Shown here in pieces: positions 59,963-64,000 of a stretch of DNA of 64,000 nucleotides; the stretch's first letter is position 1; the number at the start of each line of letters is the position of its first letter. Source of the stretch: Candidatus Saccharibacteria bacterium GW2011_GWC2_48_9 (GTDB lineage Bacteria; Patescibacteriota; Saccharimonadia; Saccharimonadales; Saccharimonadaceae); the NCBI GenBank assembly GCA_001003725.1, contig LCPR01000005.1, positions 62,001 through 126,000 on the forward strand, written 5' to 3'. Below the pieces are notes generated by a model that saw only the letters and a program-made list of their open reading frames with translations, was not told the DNA's origin and ran no database searches. Both the position numbers and the translations under genes were made by a program.

Positions 59963-60340
59963 ATGTCTGATGAATTTGCAGAGTTTGTCGCCCATTTGAC
60001 GGACAACGCCCGTACTAGCCTGTATCATGCAGATTCTATTGCCCGTGGCTATGGCAGTAAATTTATAGGTACAGAACATCTGCTGCTCGGTGTACTCGCG
60101 CAAGGTTCTAGTGTTGGTGCGAAGGTATTGGCCGATGCAGGGGTTACTCTCGATAAAGCCGAGGTCGCTTTAGGCTTAAAGCCGGTAGTGCAGGCGGTAC
60201 ACGTAGGGGTTAATACACTTAGCGAGACCGCAAAAGTGACGCTCCGTATGAGCTGGCAGGTCGCACAGGAGTACAATCAGGACTCGCTTGGCACAGAGCA
60301 TATTCTACAGTACTGCTTGCCGATATGGGCGTTGACGTAG
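59963..60340 (+). CDS. clpC: ClpC ATPase, N-terminal Clp_N part (frame breaks near 60305-60320)
   Basis: FAEFVAHLTDNARTSLYHADSIARGYGSKFIGTEHLLLGVLAQ; second repeat ends at GTEHIL then shifts frame. Confidence 0.88.
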   Translation: MSDEFAEFVAHLTDNARTSLYHADSIARGYGSKFIGTEHLLLGVLAQGSSVGAKVLADAGVTLDKAEVALGLKPVVQAVHVGVNTLSETAKVTLRMSWQVAQEYNQDSLGTEHILQYCLPIWALT

Positions 60341-62406
60341 AGGCTGTATCTGGCGACCTCGAGTCGTTCTTTACGCGGCAGAACAATCTAGAGTCACAAG
60401 ATATCGTCATAGAATCGGAAAAACAGCGACGAAAGCCAAGTATACTTGATACGTTTGGCGTTGATCTTACCGCGAAGGCGCGAGCCGGTGGATTAGACCC
60501 CGTGATAGGTCGCGATGCGCAGGTGGAGCGCATGGTGACAATACTGAGCCGCCGCACAAAAAACAATCCCGTGCTGATAGGTGAGCCGGGAGTTGGTAAA
60601 ACGGCAATTGTCGAGGGACTTGCGCAAAGGATTGCAACCGAAGAGGTACCAGACCATTTGCTCGATAAGCGGATCGTGCAGCTCGACCTTGCGGCTATGA
60701 TAGCTGGCACGAAATATCGTGGAGAGTTCGAGGATAGGCTGAAGAAGGTTGTTTTGGCACTCAAAGAACAACAACACTCGATTGTGTTTATAGACGAGTT
60801 GCACTTGCTCGTAGGTGCCGGGGCAGCAGAGGGCGCACTCGATGCCGCAAACTTACTGAAGCCTGCACTCGCACGTGGTGAGATGCGCCTCATAGGGGCA
60901 ACCACGCTCGATGAGTACCGTCGGCATATCGAAAAAGATTCAGCACTTGAACGACGTTTCCAGACGATTAAGGTGCCAGAGCCAAGTATTCGCGATACTA
61001 TCGCTATTGTTAAGGGGCTACGACCGTACTACGAAAAACATCATGGAGTAAGCATGAGCGACGAGGTAATCGAAGATGCCGTGCATATGGCCGATCGTTA
61101 CATCAAGGACAGGTTTATGCCCGACAAAGCTATCGACGTGATAGACGAGGCGGCAGCACTTATACGGGTGAAGCACGGCAAGAAGCCGAGCAAAATTCGC
61201 GATTACACCAGAGAGCTAAAGCAGCTGAATGAGAAAATGGAAGAAGCTGTGGCCAGCGAAGAGTATGAACGTGCGGCGCTTTATAAAACTCGCATAAGCC
61301 AACTGCAGTCACAGGTAAATGAGTTGCGTGAAGAGGCTGAGAAAAAATCACCCGTCAAGCTGCTAAGCGATGACGCGGCGCGCGCTGTATCGGTAATGAC
61401 GGGCATACCCGCTACTAGAGTTCAGAAAAATGAAGCCAGAATTCTGTCACAACTTGAAAAGCATTTGTCCAAGCAAGTTATCGGCCAAGATGAAGCCGTA
61501 GCCAAGGTGGCGCGTGCGATTCGCCGTAGCCGTAGCGGAGTCGGTACCGATAAGCGACCGATCGGTTCATTTGTATTTATGGGTCCAACCGGAGTGGGCA
61601 AGACAGAGTTAGCTCGGGTGATAGCGCGCGAGGTATTTGGTAGTGACGAAGCACTTATCAAGATAGATATGAGTGAGTTTGCCGAAAAGCACAATACATC
61701 GCGACTGCTTGGTGCGCCTGCAGGCTATGTGGGTTACGAAGACGGTGGCCATTTGACCGACAAAATACGACGACAGCCATATAGCGTCGTACTATTTGAT
61801 GAAATCGAAAAAGCGCATCCTTCGGTGTTCCATATGCTGCTGCAGCTACTCGAAGACGGTAAACTGACCGACGCTTCTGGCCGCACGGTTGATTTTACCA
61901 ACACGGTGATTATTCTCACTAGCAACCTTGGTGCAGAAGCAATGCGACGAGAAGCAACACTCGGGTTCGACTTGAAAACTAAGCAAGATGAAAACGAACT
62001 CGATCAATTGCATGCCCGCAATGCCGCGTCGGCTCGAGAAGCGCTGGCTGATTTCATGCGACCAGAGCTTATTAATCGGTTTGACGGCATTATCACATTC
62101 CGTGCACTGACCCGCAAAGAGGTGTCAAGGATATTTGACCGTCTTATAGATGAGCTAAGGGAGCGATTGGTGAAGAAGGGTGTTGCACTGGTCGTCAAAC
62201 CGGCAGCAAAGCGTTTGCTCATAGACCATGGGTACGACCGCGACAATGGCGCACGGCCACTGAGGCGTGTTCTTGAGGATGAGTTAGAGCACGAGATAGC
62301 CGAAGGCGTGATAAGTGGCGCATTTGCAAAAGGTGCCATAGTGACGGCGAGTACAAAACAAGGAAAAGTGGTGGTGGCAGGTGATTACGAGCACGCGTCG
62401 AAGTAG
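60325..62406 (+). CDS. clpC: ClpC ATPase, AAA1/AAA2 part
   Basis: GEPGVGKTAIVEGLA, UVR-like middle motif, GPTGVGKTELAR, C-terminal ClpB D2. Confidence 0.93.
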   Translation: MGVDVEAVSGDLESFFTRQNNLESQDIVIESEKQRRKPSILDTFGVDLTAKARAGGLDPVIGRDAQVERMVTILSRRTKNNPVLIGEPGVGKTAIVEGLAQRIATEEVPDHLLDKRIVQLDLAAMIAGTKYRGEFEDRLKKVVLALKEQQHSIVFIDELHLLVGAGAAEGALDAANLLKPALARGEMRLIGATTLDEYRRHIEKDSALERRFQTIKVPEPSIRDTIAIVKGLRPYYEKHHGVSMSDEVIEDAVHMADRYIKDRFMPDKAIDVIDEAAALIRVKHGKKPSKIRDYTRELKQLNEKMEEAVASEEYERAALYKTRISQLQSQVNELREEAEKKSPVKLLSDDAARAVSVMTGIPATRVQKNEARILSQLEKHLSKQVIGQDEAVAKVARAIRRSRSGVGTDKRPIGSFVFMGPTGVGKTELARVIAREVFGSDEALIKIDMSEFAEKHNTSRLLGAPAGYVGYEDGGHLTDKIRRQPYSVVLFDEIEKAHPSVFHMLLQLLEDGKLTDASGRTVDFTNTVIILTSNLGAEAMRREATLGFDLKTKQDENELDQLHARNAASAREALADFMRPELINRFDGIITFRALTRKEVSRIFDRLIDELRERLVKKGVALVVKPAAKRLLIDHGYDRDNGARPLRRVLEDELEHEIAEGVISGAFAKGAIVTASTKQGKVVVAGDYEHASK

Positions 62407-63397
62407 CGGTAGTGCCCCGGCGATAGTAAGCCTTATCGCGACTATACTGTTTTTGGCTGCGGCAGGTTGGCTATTTCTCAATCGCCAGTATGTTCTTGAC
62501 CAGATTGTCGTGTGGCAGTACTCGCCAACCAAAAGTATCGAACAGCTGGTAACAGAATCAGGCATGGGTGAAAAAGGAAGGTTCTATTTCTACGCTTCTC
62601 GTCCCGTACTCAGCGATGCATCGAGTTTTAACCAGGAGTGCAAGCGCCAAGAGGAAAGCAGTGCCATCTTAGGATGTTACAGCGGCAGGAAAATATTTAT
62701 CTATGATATTGCCGATGAGCGACTGGCCGGTATTAAAGAAGTGACGGCTGCTCACGAGATGCTACATGCCGCCTATGAACGTATGCCAGAGGAGGAGAAG
62801 TCGCGCGTCAATTCGCTGCTCGACGTGGAGTACCAAAAAGTCCTCGCCCAGTCCGACGACGACGCACTGAAAGAAAGGATGGCATATTATGCCAGAACTG
62901 AGCCGGGTGAGCATAATAATGAACTACATTCTATTATTGCGACAGAAGTAAAAACTGTGAGCTCAGGGCTCGAGGAACACTATGACACCTACTTCGACGA
63001 CAGGCAGAAAGTCGTCGCTCTGCATGGTTCATATAACTCAAAGTTTGAAGAACTGAGGCAAAGCTCTGAGCAGCTTAAGACTGAGCTCGAAACACTGTCC
63101 GATGATATTAACATCTCTTCTGATCAATATAACGCCGATATTTCTTCGCTCAACGCCGACATTGAACAGTTCAATGCACAAGCAGACACGGGAACTTACG
63201 CCACCGAAACAGAGTTTCAGGCTGCACGAGCTGCGTTGCTCTCGCGTGTCGATGAGCTGAAGCAGCGGCGAGAGGTAATAGATGTCAAAATAGCAAATTA
63301 CGAAGCAAAGAGACTCTCGTACAACAAAACAGTCGATGAATCGAACAGTTTAACGCGCTCACTTGATAGTAGCTTGGCCCCTGCGCCAAGTATCTAA
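62381..63397 (+). CDS. Membrane-anchored coiled-coil protein with HExxH metallopeptidase-like motif
   Basis: N-terminal TM, VTAAHEMLHAAYERM, long coiled-coil C-terminus; GTG start overlapping clpC. Confidence 0.7.
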   Translation: MITSTRRSSGSAPAIVSLIATILFLAAAGWLFLNRQYVLDQIVVWQYSPTKSIEQLVTESGMGEKGRFYFYASRPVLSDASSFNQECKRQEESSAILGCYSGRKIFIYDIADERLAGIKEVTAAHEMLHAAYERMPEEEKSRVNSLLDVEYQKVLAQSDDDALKERMAYYARTEPGEHNNELHSIIATEVKTVSSGLEEHYDTYFDDRQKVVALHGSYNSKFEELRQSSEQLKTELETLSDDINISSDQYNADISSLNADIEQFNAQADTGTYATETEFQAARAALLSRVDELKQRREVIDVKIANYEAKRLSYNKTVDESNSLTRSLDSSLAPAPSI

Positions 63398-63417
63398 GTA
63401 GGGTATACTTGTGATAT

Positions 63418-64000
63418 ATGGCAAAGCCAAAACAACAATTTGTGTGCCAGCAGTGTGCAGCAACGTATTCAAAATGGATGGGACGCTGTGAGAACTGCGG
63501 CGAATGGAATACGCTTGTCGAACAAGCACCCGTGCAAGCGGGCAAGTCTGCTGTAGATCGCAGTAGCGCGAGTGGTTCGGTGTTGGCCGCTCAAACGCTG
63601 GGCTCTATCGACCCAGAAGAGCGTATAGGCCGCTTAGCGACTGGTATTGCTGATTTGGATACGGTGTTAGGCGGTGGTGTGCTCCCTGGGGGTGTGACAC
63701 TGCTAGCTGGTCAACCGGGTATGGGTAAAAGTACGCTTTTGCTGCAAGTTTCGGCACACATCGCGAAAAGCCATAGCGTACTGTATGCCAGCGGTGAAGA
63801 ATCTGCACATCAAGTAAAGCAGCGGGCGGAGCGTCTTGGCGCGCACGGAGAAGAGCAGCTGGGATTTGTCTCTTCTACGAGTGCAGATGATATTGCTGCG
63901 ACCATAAGAAGCGGTAAGTACCAGCTAATCGTCATCGACTCAATCCAAACATTAAGTCTCGCTGAGATAAGTTCTGCACCCGGAACGGTCAGTCAGATTA
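63418..64000 (+). CDS. radA: DNA repair protein RadA, N-terminal part (truncated by window edge)
   Basis: FVCQQCAATYSKWMGRCENCGEWNTLVEQ zinc finger; GGGVLPGGVTLLAGQPGMGKSTLLLQVS. Confidence 0.93.
   Translation, partial: MAKPKQQFVCQQCAATYSKWMGRCENCGEWNTLVEQAPVQAGKSAVDRSSASGSVLAAQTLGSIDPEERIGRLATGIADLDTVLGGGVLPGGVTLLAGQPGMGKSTLLLQVSAHIAKSHSVLYASGEESAHQVKQRAERLGAHGEEQLGFVSSTSADDIAATIRSGKYQLIVIDSIQTLSLAEISSAPGTVSQI

Overview
This window looks like a chromosomal segment of a Candidatus Saccharibacteria (TM7/Patescibacteria) genome. The lineage call is an inference from the prepilin style (GFTIVELLIVIVVIGILAAITIVAFNG), compact housekeeping operons and several lineage-type hypothetical proteins. 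The first ~6 kb is AT-richer and accessory. It holds the N-terminus of a serine recombinase running off the left edge, small unknown genes, two leaders with interleaved inverted repeats and one ncRNA candidate. The remainder is mostly core: SRAP, type IV prepilins (one with a LamG-like domain), rmuC, aquaporin, pheST, ABC exporter, FKBP, trxB, GDPD, ppa, NUDIX, relA/spoT, GAPDH, a pentose-phosphate/aldolase cluster (rpiB-rpe-tktN-tktC-fba-pfkB), uvrB, an HtrA-like membrane protein, gatCAB, galU-like, dnaE, a SpoU methylase, a PilB/GspE ATPase, rplS, an RNase HII-YraN fusion, an M1 aminopeptidase, a secreted HNH nuclease, a PfkB-class I aldolase fusion, nusA, clpC and radA (truncated by the right edge). 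The observations I rate highest are: the PfkB-aldolase fusion; the interleaved inverted-repeat leaders beside the recombinase; a SRAP protein lacking Cys2 and the active-site His; a CIRCE-like operator over the clpC promoter; a possible nusA attenuator; and repeated small coding disruptions in otherwise intact genes (pheT, clpC, the HtrA-like gene), which may be assembly artefacts. All calls come from reading the sequence and supplied ORFs; no database search was run.
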